DNA of 64,000 nucleotides from Eriocheir sinensis (GCF_024679095.1 NW_026111621.1:707004-771003), one strand, 5' to 3'. Positions 38,364-50,175 are shown, numbered from the stretch's first letter. Notes: generated by a model from the letters alone, not told the origin. Made by a program: numbers and translations.

Positions 38364-38761
38364 TGACTCCCTCCATTTATTTTTCCTCCTCCCCCTTCCC
38401 CTTACTCCTCCTCCTACTCCTCCTCCTCCTATCTATTTATTTTGTCCTTTCATCCCTTCATCCTTTATTTTAATTTCCTCGTCTTGCCTTCACGCCTCTT
38501 GATTAATTTTCTTATTCTTTCTCTTCCTTGTCGCATTCCTATCTTTTTCCCTGTTTTTCTTTCCTATTGAATTACCATTTTTTTTTCTTCGTATTTTTTC
38601 TTTCCTTTCCTTTTCCAATTCGTCTTCTCCTCCGCCCATCTGTTTCTTTATTCGCCTTGTATTTTTTCTTTCTCTTTCTTTTCCACTCTTCCTTTTGTCT
38701 GCCCTTTCCCTTGCCATTCCTGTTCTCCCTCCTCTCTTACCCTCTCTTTCCCTCCCTCTCT
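38007..38761. repeat. Pyrimidine-rich stretch with (CCT)n and (CT)n
   Basis: (CCT) at 38,181-38,225 and (CT) at 38,304-38,361 sit in T/C-rich sequence. No gene; element D begins abruptly at its end. Confidence 0.8.
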
Positions 38762-39294
38762 CATACAACAAAGCCAACACTATGCTCGGGTTCATAGCGA
38801 GGAACTTCGAGTGTAAAACGCTAGACGTGATGCTATCCTTGTATAATTCCATGGTAAGACCGCACCTCGAGTATGCAGTACAGTTCTGGTCTCCTAATTA
38901 CAGAAAGGACATTGATTTACTGGAAAGGATTCAACGACGCGCCACGAAAATGATACCAACCTTAAGGGCTCAACCGTACGAGGAACGACTCAAGCGACTC
39001 AATCTCTTTACATTAGAGAAAAGACGCCTACGAGGAGATATGATTCAAGTCTTCAAGTATCTAAAAAAATTCAATAACGTCGATTACTCCAATTTCTTTG
39101 AATTGCAAACCAACCTAAGAACTAGAAATAACGGTTTACCCATTCAGTCTAGTCGATGTAACACAGACATCGGAAGGAGTTTCTTTTCAAACCGAGTCAT
39201 CCGTCACTGGAACAATCTTCCTTCAGAAGTAGTAAATGCGAATACTCTCAACTCCTTCAACATAGAATCGACCGTCACTTCGCTGTCGGAGTAA
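38762..39294 (+). CDS. Partial RT C-terminal region of element D
   Basis: About 177 codons read NKANTMLGFIARNFECKTLD, SLYNSMVRPHLEYAVQFWSP, RIQRRATKMIPTLRAQPYEE, LFTLEKRRLRGDMIQVFKYL, TRNNGLPIQSSRCNTDIGRS and HWNNLPSEVVNANTLNSF. This is the post-palm region of a CR1-like RT, free of internal stops. No methionine start is expected, because the copy is truncated; the frame runs open into the upstream CT-rich sequence by chance. Confidence 0.85.
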
Positions 39295-39296
39295 AC

Positions 39297-39380
39297 TGAA
39301 TATTGAGTTGCTTTCATCTGCTCCTCAATATCGAGGCGCTTTCATCTGCTCCTCAATGTCGAGGTGCTTTCATCTGCTCC
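39297..39380. repeat. Three copies of the 28-bp satellite unit
   Basis: CTTTCATCTGCTCCTCAATA followed by TCGAGG, repeated with TTG, GCG and GTG junctions, in the same orientation as the inverted edge block at 5,444-5,625. The third copy is cut short in CTGCTCC. It lies 34 kb from the main array. Confidence 0.95.
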
Positions 39381-39571
39381 CCAGGCCCCAGGCTGTCGAG
39401 CAGATTAAATCACCAAAGCGGGCAACCTCGTAATGAGCCAATAGGCTTTCTGTTGCCTGCGTTTCCATGTTTCCATGTTTCCTTTCTCTTTCCCTTGACA
39501 ATTTTCCAACGTTTATGTGATTCTTCTTTATACGGTCCACTCACGCTCTGCACTAACTGCCTGTCACACTG

Positions 39572-39574
<3 letters not shown>

Positions 39575-39626
<52 letters not shown>

Positions 39627-39720
39627 TATATTACCTTTTTTTTCTTCTTTTCCACCCTCTTTCCCCACCTCCCTTTTCTCTCTCTCTCTCTGTGAAGAAC
39701 GGGATAAGAGGAAGCGGCCG

Positions 39721-39779
<59 letters not shown>
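39575..39779. repeat. (GA)n pair
   Basis: (GA) at 39,575-39,622 and 39,726-39,779, separated by a CT-rich segment. Confidence 0.95.
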
Positions 39780-39782
<3 letters not shown>

Positions 39783-39912
39783 TAGGAGGAGGAAGGAAGG
39801 GAGGGAGTAAGGGATGTAGTACTTGAGGAATATATTAAAAGGAGGGGCAGTCTGGTCTCTTTCTCCATTGCTATAACTTTCCCTTACTACTACTACTACT
39901 ACTACTACTACT

Positions 39913-40288
39913 ATTTTTTTTTCTTTTTTTTTTTTTTTTTTGTTTTTTACGTCTTGGCCTATTGCGCCGGTAGACTTCTTCCCGGTGGATCCTGATGGTC
40001 GGTCCAAGGCTTCTTCCCGGTGGGGCCTGATGGTCGGCCCAGCCCGTTCTGGCGCAGGCGAGTGTTTATAGTGGCGCCATCTTGCATTGGCTCATGCTGC
40101 CCTCCCGGAACTCATCTTTAATCCTAGAATCTAGAGTCCGGGTTGATAGGTGGTCTTCTGGACAGCATGTGGGTAGTTTTAAGCCACCCGGCGGCGGCTG
40201 AAAAATCCCAGCTTGGTGGCACCGGTCGGGGATTGAACTCGCGTCCTCCTGAACGCGGGGCCGTCTTGCTATCTGTTCAGCCACCGCC
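39913..40288 (-). mobile_element. tRNA-derived SINE, minus strand, inside (CTA)n
   Basis: Read on the minus strand the element starts GGCGGTGGCTGAACAGATAG (box A region), with GAGTTCAATCCCC as box B. A body of about 280 bp contains GCCACCAAGCTGGGATTTTT and two copies of CCACCGGGAAGAAG. It ends CGCAATAGGCCAAGACGTAA followed by an A-rich tail (39,913-39,950). It differs from the SINE at 37.4 kb in both head and tail. I recall this type as common in decapods. Confidence 0.82.
40231..40283 (-). promoter_or_regulatory. Pol III boxes A and B of the minus-strand SINE
   Basis: Box A-like TGGCTGAACAG ends the element near 40,273-40,283; box B-like GAGTTCAATC is at 40,231-40,240. Box B has drifted from GGTTCGANTCC. 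Confidence 0.65.
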
Positions 40289-40315
40289 TACTACTACTAT
40301 TACTACTACTACTAC

Positions 40316-41480
40316 AATTACTATTACTTGCCTTATTTTTTTGTTTGTTTTTCTGTAGCACCTGTTTGTCTGCATCCTTTTATATTTTCTCTATTTTGTT
40401 TTTCTTTTTTTTTTTTTTGCATCAGAGGACACGGCTTAATTTACCCTATACGTTCCGACCCGGGCCACATTGCCCCTGAGATTTTTTGTCAGCGATCATT
40501 TTTTTATTACAGGTTTAAAGAAAAACAGACCTACTGATAAACGTAGAAAAATACCGTATAATTAGATGCGATATCAAAAATAACCATAAAGACCTCCGTT
40601 ATCTTATAGCTGATATTTAGAAACACACCGACGCGAATCATTTTGGAGAAGCACGGCGATACGCTGTGAAAAAAAAAACCAGACCAACGCGCCTCCGGAT
40701 GACGATATTATTACTGTTATAGAAAGTATTATATACCTGTATGGTGCTATACTGCATGTTCTGCATCTTTTATGTTAACAAAGCTTTAGCTGATACACTA
40801 AACAGACCAACAAACAAGCTGGCTGTAATAAAAAACATAATAAAACATACACAGCCAAAAACGTGCTGAGAGATCCAACGGCAGTTGGCGACTTGGCTTG
40901 TGATTGATGATTGATGATAGTTTATTATTGCAAGTAGCCAACAATAGACAAGAGAAGACAACCATCCTCTTGATACATATTGATGTACGTACATTCGTAA
41001 TAATGTGTATGTGTGTTTACGGTGTGTGTGTGTGTGTGTGTGTGTGTTTTGTGTTATATGCACGCGTCTCTGGCCAGCGCGCAGGCGAGGTGCTATGCTC
41101 GATTTCTATGACGAATTATAACATACAATGCCAGTACGACACTACCATAGTGATAACTGTGTCTCATGCATATGTTAATTCTTGTACTTTGGCCAGACAG
41201 TTTATAGCAACACAGCATCACTTACGGATGGAGGCTTGAAAAGAAAAACAAGATACCCCAGATCCCGCAACATAGTGATCCAACCCTGATGGTAGTGACC
41301 AGTGAACATGGAGCGGAAAATCAGCACAAAATAGACTTCTGCGTTGAATAAGTGTGTCAGAGAGAGAGAAATTGTCATAGGCTATTTGACCGTTTGAACT
41401 ACAAGCTCCCTCTCTTCCATCTTCTCATAGTATTTTTCTCTTCGCTAAATTTCATTCTGTTCGTCTTCGTTCCTAAAATA
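40316..41480. other. Unrecognised sequence
   Basis: About 1.2 kb of mixed sequence with a short (TG)n at 41,023-41,047. No supported gene, RNA or transposon. Confidence 0.5.
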
Positions 41481-41834
41481 ATCTCTCTCTCTCTCTCTCT
41501 CCTCCAATGGTTGGCAAACCATGCCCCGTCTGTGAACAGATGTGCCCAAAATATGCTCAGTGCCAGTGTACTTGCTGCGAAATATTCATATGTTCATATT
41601 CAGTTCCCTTTCAATATAAGCAAATATACTCTTATCCAGCAAAAAAAAAATTACTTTCTATAAATCACTGGCACTCGTATATGGTTTATTTTGAGATGGT
41701 GCATTGAGAGAGAGAGAGAGAGAGAGATTACTGGGATATCAAGACGAATAGGAAAGCAATTAGCGTAATAAAAAATACTGAAAGATGGAAGGAGAATGGG
41801 TTCAAACAGTCAAAGTAGTCTATCAAACATATAT
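41481..41834. other. Unrecognised sequence with a small Cys-rich frame
   Basis: After a short (CT)n, a 66-codon plus-strand frame at 41,507-41,707 encodes CPVCEQMCPKYAQCQCTCC near its start. The cysteine spacing is striking, but the rest is not recognisable, and I see no promoter, splice or homology support. A short (GA)n lies at 41,705-41,728. Confidence 0.25.
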
Positions 41835-42949
41835 AGGGAAGGAGAGGAGAGGAAGAGGAAGAGAAGGAGGGAAGAGGAAGGGAAGGAGATGGAGGAGGAA
41901 AGGAAGGGAGGAGGGAGGATATGGAAACGGAAGAGAGAAGGAGGGCAGGAGATGAGGGAGAAGAAGGGGAGGAAGAGTAAGAGATATGGAGGATGAGAAA
42001 GGGGAGAAGGGAGGAAGGAATGGAGGGGAGAGGAAGGAAGGAGAAGAAGATATGGAGGGAGAGGGAAGGAGGAAGGAGGAGATGAGAGGAGAGAAAGGAG
42101 AAGGAGGAGGGGAGGGAGAGGAAGGAGAAGGAAGAGTGGAAGGAGGAAGGAGAAGATATGGAGAGGGAGAGGAAGGAGGAAGGGAGGATATGGAGAGAAA
42201 GGAAGGAGGAAGAAGAGGATATGAAGGGAGAGGAAGAGGAAGAGGGAAGGAGGATAGGAGAGGGGAGGAGGAGGAAGGGGAGAGGATATGGAGAAGAAGA
42301 GGAAGAGGAGGAAGAAGGATAAGGAGGGAGAGGAAGAAGAGGGAAGGGAGAATATGGAAGGAGCAAGGGAAGGAGAAGGAAGATATGGGAGGGAGAGGAA
42401 GGAGAAGGGAGGATAGGAGAGGGAAGGGAAGGGAGGGGAAGGAAGAACATGGAAGGAGAGGAAGAGGAGAAGGAAGATAGGAGAGAGAGGGAGGGAGGAA
42501 GGAGATAAGGAAGGAGAAGAAGGAGGGAGGAGGATGGGGAAGGAGAGGCAAGGGAGAGGAAGGAAGGATATAATGGAGGGAGAGGTAGGAAGGGGAGGAA
42601 GGAGACAGGAGAGAAGGAGGAAGGAGGAAGGGAGGATATGGAGGAGAAGAAGGGGAGGGAAGGAGGAGGAAAAGAAGAGGAAGGAGAGGGAAGGGAAGAT
42701 ATGGAGAGAGGAGAGGAAGGGAGGAAGGAGAAGGAGGGAGAGGCGAAGGGGAAGGAGAGGAAGGATATGGAGAGAGAGTGAAGGAGGAAGGAGGGATATG
42801 GAGGGAGAAGGGAAGGAGGAAGTGGTGATATGAGAGAGAAGCAAGAGGAGGCGGAGGATAGGGAGGAAGGAGAGGAAGGAGAAGGAGGATGTGGAAGGAG
42901 AGTGAAGGATAACAGAAGGATGGAGGAGGAGTGAAGGGGAGGAAGGAAG
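41835..42949. repeat. Polypurine minisatellite with GGATATGGAG core
   Basis: Units of roughly 28-40 bp share GGATATGGAGRGAGAGGAAG followed by GGAGGAAGG-type sequence; nearly all A/G apart from the T of ATATGG. The same unit forms a second array at 48,190-48,690. Reverse-strand frames (Ser/Pro/Leu-rich) are compositional. The array abuts the 3' end of element C. Confidence 0.93.
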
Positions 42950-43111
42950 AATATGAAACATGGAAATGATATGGGATATGACTGAATGTTAGGCAGTTAA
43001 GAAAGCCTGTTGGCCTCATTACTAGGCTGCCTGCGTGTTCAGGCGATTTAATCAATCCGTTTGCCACAGGAGTGGGCTTCTGGCAGGGAAGGATTAAAGC
43101 TACTTGTGTAC

Positions 43112-44640
43112 CTACCTTTGGGAAACGTTCAGTTCACTCCTGTTGTGTTGCAAAGTGGCGATACCAATGCGTTTCTTGAAGGAGTTGATGGTCTCTGCGC
43201 TAACCACTTCTGCAGGGAAGGTTGTTCCAGTGGCGAAACAACCGAATTCGAGCCAATAACTCCTGCCGATGTCGGTATTGCATCGCTTTGCTTGAATTGT
43301 TTTTCCGTTGTTTCTGTTCAGGTATAGTTTGTAAAGTGAAGAGCTTGGAGTGATCAACGTTGCTGAGCTTGTTCAGGTACTTAAAGACTTGTATCATGTC
43401 TCCCCGCAGTCGTCTCTTTTCCAACGTGAAGAGGTTGAGTCGCTCGAGTCGTTCTTCATAGTGGTTTCTGTCCTCAGTGATGGTATCATCTTCGTGGCGC
43501 GGCGCTGTACAATTTCCTTTAAGTAATTCAATGTTCTTTCCTGTAATTAGGGAGACCAGAATTGCACGGCGTATTCCAGGGGGCTTACCAGCGAATTATA
43601 CAAGGATGCCAACATAACGTCAGTGCGTATGTCTTGTATTCGAAGTTCCTCGATATGAACCCAACCATTGTATTGGCTTTCTTACAGTATGGACTTGCAG
43701 TGTTTTGTTTGTTTCAAGTCACTGCTGATGGTGACCCTGAGGTCTTTTCTCTGCAATAACATGTAGTGGTTCGCCACCATGTGGTATATGTGGTTGCTAA
43801 GTTTCTGGATCCGATATGCATTACTTTACATTTGGTAGTGTTGAAGGACATCTGCCATTTTTCTGACCTACCTGAGTGATCTTGGTCCAGGTTCTCTGGA
43901 TAATTTCGCAGGTCTGTTGTCGTGAGGGCTCTTCCCACCCTACCTTTGTGTCGTCGGCAAATTTTGAAAGATTGATTTTAATCTCTAGTTTCTAGGTCGT
44001 TGATATATGATGAAAAGTATGGGTCCCAGCACTGACCCCTGTGGCACTCCACTTGTGACCGGGAGCCACTGGGGCCTCGTCCGTTGAGTACAACTCTGTT
44101 GTTTTTCAGTGAGCCAGTCTTGATCCACGCTGTCAGATCGTCGCCTAATCCTTCGCCGACTTTGAGTTTCTTGAGGAGTCTTCTCATGGGCACTTTGTCA
44201 GTTGGGCTTTCTGAAAGTCTAGATATATAACATCACTGGGGATATGATTATCCTGTAAGTTTACAGATACCTTGGAAGAAGTCCAATAAATTGGTTAAGC
44301 CATGAGCGTTGTTCCCTGAAACCGTGCTGAGCATCGGAAATGATGTTGTTGTCTTCAAGGAACCTAACGAGTTTGTCTCTCGATGATCTTCTCGAGGATT
44401 TTTCCCGCCACTGAGGTCAAGCTGATTGGTCTGTAGTTTAGGGCCACACTTTTGTCTCCCTTTGTAGATCGGTGTTACGTTCGCTTGTTTCCAGCCTTCG
44501 GGACTTTGTTTTGTTGTAGGTGACAGATTGTAGATGGAAGGTGAGTGGCTTGAGGATTTGCTTGCTTGAGTTCCTTGGAGCAGCCTGGGTGACAAGTCGT
44601 CGGGTCCGGTAGACTTGTTTGTCTCGAGTTTGCTTCATAG
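43112..44640 (-). pseudogene. RT and C-terminal region of element C
   Basis: Segments in order on the minus strand: STGPDDLSPRLLQ, PEGWKQANVTPIYKGRQK, VPMRRLLKKLKVGEG, a decayed motif B region with SSYINDLE, FADD at 43,950-43,961, EKWQMSFNTTKCKVMHIGSR, then MEKRRLRGDMIQVFKYLNKL and HWNNLP, ending LQHNRSELNVSQR at 43,112. The fragments lie in at least four frames, so no long protein can be made. The best-matching relatives in the window are elements D and E. Confidence 0.82.
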
Positions 44641-45299
44641 GGTACTTTTTCACATCCCGTTCGTCGATTGTACCATAATTTTACCTAGGGGAGTGATTCC
44701 ATCGGTGGGGGAAGGGCTCGGCACGGACTGGGTATTCCTCGACCGTGAACACAGACGCGAAGTTCCTGTTTAGATTTCGACCATTTGTCTACTGTCTCTG
44801 TGTTAAGTACGTCACTTTCTATCTTTTAGGACCGATATTGCTTTTTGTCTTCTTTTGGTTCTTATAATTTTATACGTGAAGAACTTTTCGGGTTGACTTG
44901 GTCATGCAATTTGCTTTTCATAGTCACGTTTACTCTGGCGAATGAGTGTTCTGCAAAGCTCTGAGGCTTTGATGGTACTCGTTCGCGTGCCTCGTCAGTG
45001 CGCTAGTTTTCCTTTAGCAAGTTGTATTTTCTTCTTCAAATTAATCGCCCGTCGAACTTGGGTAGTCATCCATGGTGTGCTTGTGGCATTATTTGTTCTC
45101 CTCTATATTTCATGGGGGAACAGTCGTTCTTCTCTACCTCCAGGAGTTTGTTCTGTAAAGCCGTTCCACGCGCCGTCCACCGGAGTGAGGTTCTATGGGT
45201 TCTCAAGTTGTTCGCTAGCAGCTCACGAGCGAAGTTAAAATTGGCTTTTGTAGTCTGGAATCTGGACATGTTTTCGGTGAGTTCATGGTCTGGTTCTGA

Positions 45300-45945
45300 T
45301 TTTAGGCGGAATTAGGTGATGGTCGCAACCATCCAAGTTTTTGCCGACTTGACATTCACGTGTGAGATCTGAATCACTCACGAGTACTAGGTCTGGCTGG
45401 TTATTTTCTCGTCGGTTGGGTAAATAATCTGAGTAAGAAAATTGTCCTCTAACATTTCGAGCAATCTGTTGGGCCTCCCTGATCTCCACAATCATCGTGG
45501 TCCAGGGTCAATGTTGGGAACAGTTAAAGTCCCCTCGATAATGACTGACTGTTTGTTTTGGTGTTATGGTGTGAATTTCTCGTACAGCGCTTCGTCGTCC
45601 GCTGCTTGTTGCTTTGGAGGTCTGTAAACGGTTCCAATCGTTATTTTGTTGTGCTTGCTAGTCTCCAGTTCAACATATACAGTGTCATATTTCTGAGTCT
45701 TTGGTTATTTGCAATAGCAGGGTATTTGTTCTTGACGTAACAGATAACACCTCCTCCTTCTGTGAAGTCTGTTTTTGTAGGACGCTCGTATCCCGGAATT
45801 GAGAATTGGTCATTAGGGTGGTCAGAGGTGGGTCTACGTTTCGGTGATGGCAATCACGTCCGGACTTTCTACGTTAACATAGGGCAAGTAACTCCATCCT
45901 GTTTGGGTATTAAGTCGCGCGTTGGTGTATAGGACAGAAATGTCC
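45300..45945 (-). pseudogene. APE-type endonuclease of element C, decayed
   Basis: Seen on the minus strand in shifting frames: SVLYTNARLNTQTGW, PDVIAITET (catalytic Glu), TDFTEGGGVICYVKNKYPAI, TIGTVYRPPKQ, a degraded version of the GDFN position, and CDHHLIPPKI (the catalytic His region). The longest single frame is 70 codons (45,641-45,853). Confidence 0.75.
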
Positions 45946-46029
45946 TTCATGATTTCAATGCTTCGCGGCACAGTAGTCTGGTGTCTGCTTGTGTTCACTG
46001 TTAAAATTGGTGTGTAAATGAGCGGTCCC

Positions 46030-46690
46030 TACTGGTTGGTTGCTTTGATACTTTGGTGCTCCCTCCCGCGCTCGGAGTTTTTGAGTACAAAATTACCGTT
46101 CAGCAACCTACCAAGCCGTGCTGAGCCAATCGCATTGAGGTGAAGACCGTCAGGACGTGAAAAGGTCGGGGATATCATAGAAATGATCCCACTGACTTCA
46201 GTGAAATCGAAACTCGTTCTGGGCAGAGGTGCTTCAATCTGTTGTTGATGTTCGACGCCTTTCTGTGGAAGCCTCAGAAGGCGTTGATTCTCTGGAAGAA
46301 CTCCCGGAGACAATGATGTGGCTTGATTCTTTTCCTCTGAAGCGTAAGTGGATTACTCGCTCGGTAAAGTCAGCTATACTTCTCCGTGGACATTGTTTGA
46401 ATGTTGTTCGTGCCAGCAAAAACAAAGAGTGTGTCCTGCTCCGTGCGGTCTGAGACGAGGTCTTCACCGCTTTTTATATCTTGTAGTTTTGCACCAGGAA
46501 TACAGTAGCGTCTTCTGTTCTTGATACTTTCGTCCACAGAACTTGCAGTCAAGTTGTTCTAACAATGCTGTCACCCACCAGTTTGGATGTTAACTCTTGG
46601 TAAAGTTGGATTCTGATCTGTTGAAGTGTGATCTGTCTTCACAGGAGACGGCTGGGAGGATGGCTCTGGTCCACCACGCCTGCAAGCTAG
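46030..46690 (-). pseudogene. ORF1 with SGNH/GDSL-esterase motifs (element C)
   Basis: CR1-type ORF1 proteins are known to carry an esterase-like SGNH domain. Here, on the minus strand, VGDSIVR (block I, 46,567-46,578), IPGAKLQDI, FVFAGTNN (block III, GTNN at 46,403-46,414), HIIVSGVLPENQR and PDGLHLNAIGSARLG (block V Asp and His, 46,134-46,151) occur in the right order and spacing. Two frameshifts and one stop split them. All three catalytic-type residues (Ser, Asp, His) are still readable. The region ends at a stop at 46,029; N-terminal sequence continues to the purine tract at about 46,690. Confidence 0.75.
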
Positions 46691-47505
46691 GGGGAGGAGA
46701 GGAGGAGGAGGATGAGGAAGAAGGAGGTGAAGAGAAGGAAGAAGAAGAAGAAGAAGCAGAAGAAGAAGAAGAAGGAGATGATGATGATGATGATGATGAT
46801 GAGGAGGAGGAGGAAGAGGAGGAGGAGAGGAAGGGGGAGGAGGAGGGGAAGGGGGAGGAGGAGGAGGAGGAGGAGGAGGAGGAGGAGGAGGAGGAAGAAT
46901 GAGAGGAAAAGAAGATGAAGAAGGCGTAGAAGAAGCAGAGGAGGAGGAGGAGGGAGTGGAGGAGGAGGACGAGGGGAAGAGGAGATGGATGAGCGGGCAG
47001 CGGAGGTGAAGCAGAAGAAGAAGAAGAAGAAGAAGAAGAAGAAGAAGAAGAAGGAGAAGAAGAAGCAGAGGAGGAAGAGGAGGAGGAGAGGGAAGAGAGG
47101 AGGAGGAGGAGGAGGAGGGGACGATGAGGAGGGGGAGGAGAGGAGGAGGAGGAGGACGTGGGGGACGAGAAGGAGATGGATGGGCACGCAGTGGAAGCGG
47201 CAGTAACACAAGAAGAAGAAGAAGAAGATGAAGAAGAAGAAGAAGAAGAAGAAGAAGAAGAAGATGAAGAAAAGGTAAGAAGAAGGAAGAAGAATGAAGA
47301 AGAAGAAGAAGAAGAAGAAGAAGACCTCACCTTGCAGGGCCATGGTTTTTTGTCCGGACCCCTGGGACGGTGGAGGAGAGGGAGGAGGAGATGAAGAAGG
47401 GGTGGGGGCTAAGCCGGAGTAAGAGAGAAGAGGAAGGCAAAGAAGAAGAAGAGGAAGAGAAGAAGAAGAAGAAGAGGAAGAAGCAGTGGGGTGAGAGCGC
47501 GGTAG
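46691..47505. repeat. Polypurine GAA/GGA tract
   Basis: About 800 bp of nearly pure A/G on the plus strand, with GAAGAA, GGAGGA and a short (GAT)n at 46,779-46,800. Very long Ser/Pro/Leu frames on the reverse strand and Glu/Lys/Arg frames forward are compositional. Confidence 0.93.
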
Positions 47506-48189
47506 AGGGGGACGTTGGTTCAACGCTTTTAAGGCACTTCGGTTAAACCTCTCTCTAAATCTGAGATCTTCTTTCCATTTGACAGTACCATATGACTCCG
47601 CCCCTTATCAAAATATTGTATGGAAGCGTCCTTTGCACCTGGGCATTTGCGTAGTGATGGAAGCTTCACATCTTTTATTGTTATCTTTGATATGTTTTGT
47701 TACCTTTTACTCAGAGAGAATGAGTGGCAGCAGGTCAGGTGGGAATCGATTAACCCTCCTGTCTGCCTGCAGGTGTTCTCTTTAGACTTCCCTAGGGATT
47801 CACGCGGCCGGGTAGGGGAGGAAAACAAAGGGTCTCCAGGGAATTTCTGCCTCCTGCGCGGTTGGGGCATACGCCAAGGCGGGAATGTACATGGGACCGA
47901 AACAATGAAAGAAAATCAGCCTGAAAACAAGGACCTCCCTAGTACACTTCTTGGAAAAATAATATGTAAATTATGTGTAGTAAGGTTAAGAAGGAGCTAA
48001 TACAGTTAGGAAGGAGTTGTATGGTGCACCACAGTGTTGTGAGGAGGTGTAGGGGAGTTGTAGGGTAGGGCAGAAGGATGAGCAAGTGTGCAAGGGAGAA
48101 TGTGCTTTAAGTAAAGTGAATATAACACTTAGCACTTAGCAGAGCAGGTCATGAAGCAGCAAAGCAAAGCAGCAGCAGCAATAGGAGAG
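47506..48189. other. Unrecognised sequence
   Basis: Mixed sequence; the 126-codon frame at 47,620-48,000 has no known motif. Short repeated TAAG and AGCAGCAGC words occur near 48,000-48,180. Confidence 0.4.
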
Positions 48190-48690
48190 CCTCATATGGA
48201 GAGAGAGAAAGGGGAGAAGGGATATGGAGAGAGTGAAGCGAGGATAAGTGGAGAGAGATTAATGGACCTGAAGGAAGATATGGAGGAGAGGTCGCACAAG
48301 GGGAGGAAGGGAGGACATGGAGAGAGAGGAAGGAGGGGGAGGATATGGAAGGGAGAGGAAGGGAGAGAGGAAGGAGGATATGGAGGAGAGGAAGGGAGGA
48401 AGGGAGGATAAGGAGGAGGAAGGGAAGGAAGGGAGGATATGGAGGAAGGAAGGAGGAAGGAGGAGGGAGGAGAGGAAGGGGAGGAAGGGAGGATATGGAG
48501 GGAGAGGAAGGGGAGGAAGGAGGATATGGAGAGAGAGGAATCGGAGGAAGGGAGATATGGAGGAGAGGAAGGAGGAAGGAGGATATGGAGGGAGAGGAAG
48601 GGGAGGAAGGGAGGAGGAGGAGAGGAAGGGAGGAAGGAGGAGAGGAAGGGAGAGATATGGGAGAGGAAGGAGAATAACAAGGGGAGAAAA
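48190..48690. repeat. Second GGATATGGAG polypurine minisatellite
   Basis: Units of about 28-35 bp (for example starting at about 48,492, 48,523 and 48,555) are the same type as those at 41,835-42,949. Confidence 0.93.
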
Positions 48691-48733
48691 AGGAGATGGA
48701 GGAGAGAGGAGAGGAGATAGGAAAAGAGATAAG

Positions 48734-49925
<1,192 letters not shown>

Positions 49926-50025
49926 GCGAGTCTGGTCCCTGCATTTAAGTCTCTCTCCAACCTCCAGACACTTAAGGAAGATGTCATGGCCTGCAGATCA
50001 GACCTCAAACTCACTAAGCTGGAAA

Positions 50026-50028
<3 letters not shown>

Positions 50029-50067
<39 letters not shown>

Positions 50068-50110
50068 CTGTGTGTGTGTGTGTGTGTGTCAAATTCACAG
50101 ACATATACAA

Positions 50111-50172
<62 letters not shown>
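50029..50172. repeat. Inverted dinucleotide pair: (TG)n then (CA)n
   Basis: (TG) at 50,029-50,065 and 50,071-50,088, then after about 30 bp (CA) at 50,120-50,172. The arms are complementary, as at 18,086-18,166. Confidence 0.97.

Positions 50173-50175
<3 letters not shown>

Larger units (their letters stand above)
38762..39483 (+). mobile_element. 5'-truncated CR1-like element with satellite in its 3' UTR (element D)
   Basis: An RT C-terminal frame ends at TAA (39,292-39,294). Three 28-bp satellite units follow (39,297-39,380). Then comes a UTR block containing GATTAAATCACC and TAATGAGCCAATAGGCTTTC, and a tail of GTTTCCAT repeats to about 39,483. The UTR block and tail match the 3' end of element C (GATTAAATCGCC; TAATGAGGCCAACAGGCTTTC; TTTCCATGTTTC), so this end is defined by comparison. 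The satellite therefore lies inside the element. Confidence 0.82.
39884..40315. repeat. (CTA)n microsatellite split by a SINE
   Basis: CTA triplets at 39,884-39,912 and again at 40,288-40,315 flank the minus-strand SINE, as expected if the SINE inserted into one (CTA)n tract. Confidence 0.9.
42950..46690 (-). mobile_element. CR1-like retrotransposon with esterase-type ORF1 (element C), decayed
   Basis: Minus-strand order: ORF1 part (46,690-46,030), endonuclease (45,945-45,300), linker, RT (about 44,640-43,500), C-terminal region ending at a stop at 43,112, a 3' UTR, and a TTTCCATGTTTC tail at about 42,950. It has many frameshifts and stops in every domain. The 3' UTR block matches element D, and the RT matches element E at 62.6 kb, so three copies of one family are present. 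The 5' end runs into a GAA/GGA tract. Confidence 0.85.

Noticed and set aside
40212..40288. A second tRNA gene on the minus strand
   Set aside because: Box B is degenerate, the cloverleaf is incomplete, and the sequence continues into a SINE body with a poly(A) tail.
41810..43067. Ser/Pro/Leu-rich frames of about 400 codons on the minus strand
   Set aside because: They are the reverse reading of the polypurine minisatellite; composition alone keeps them open.
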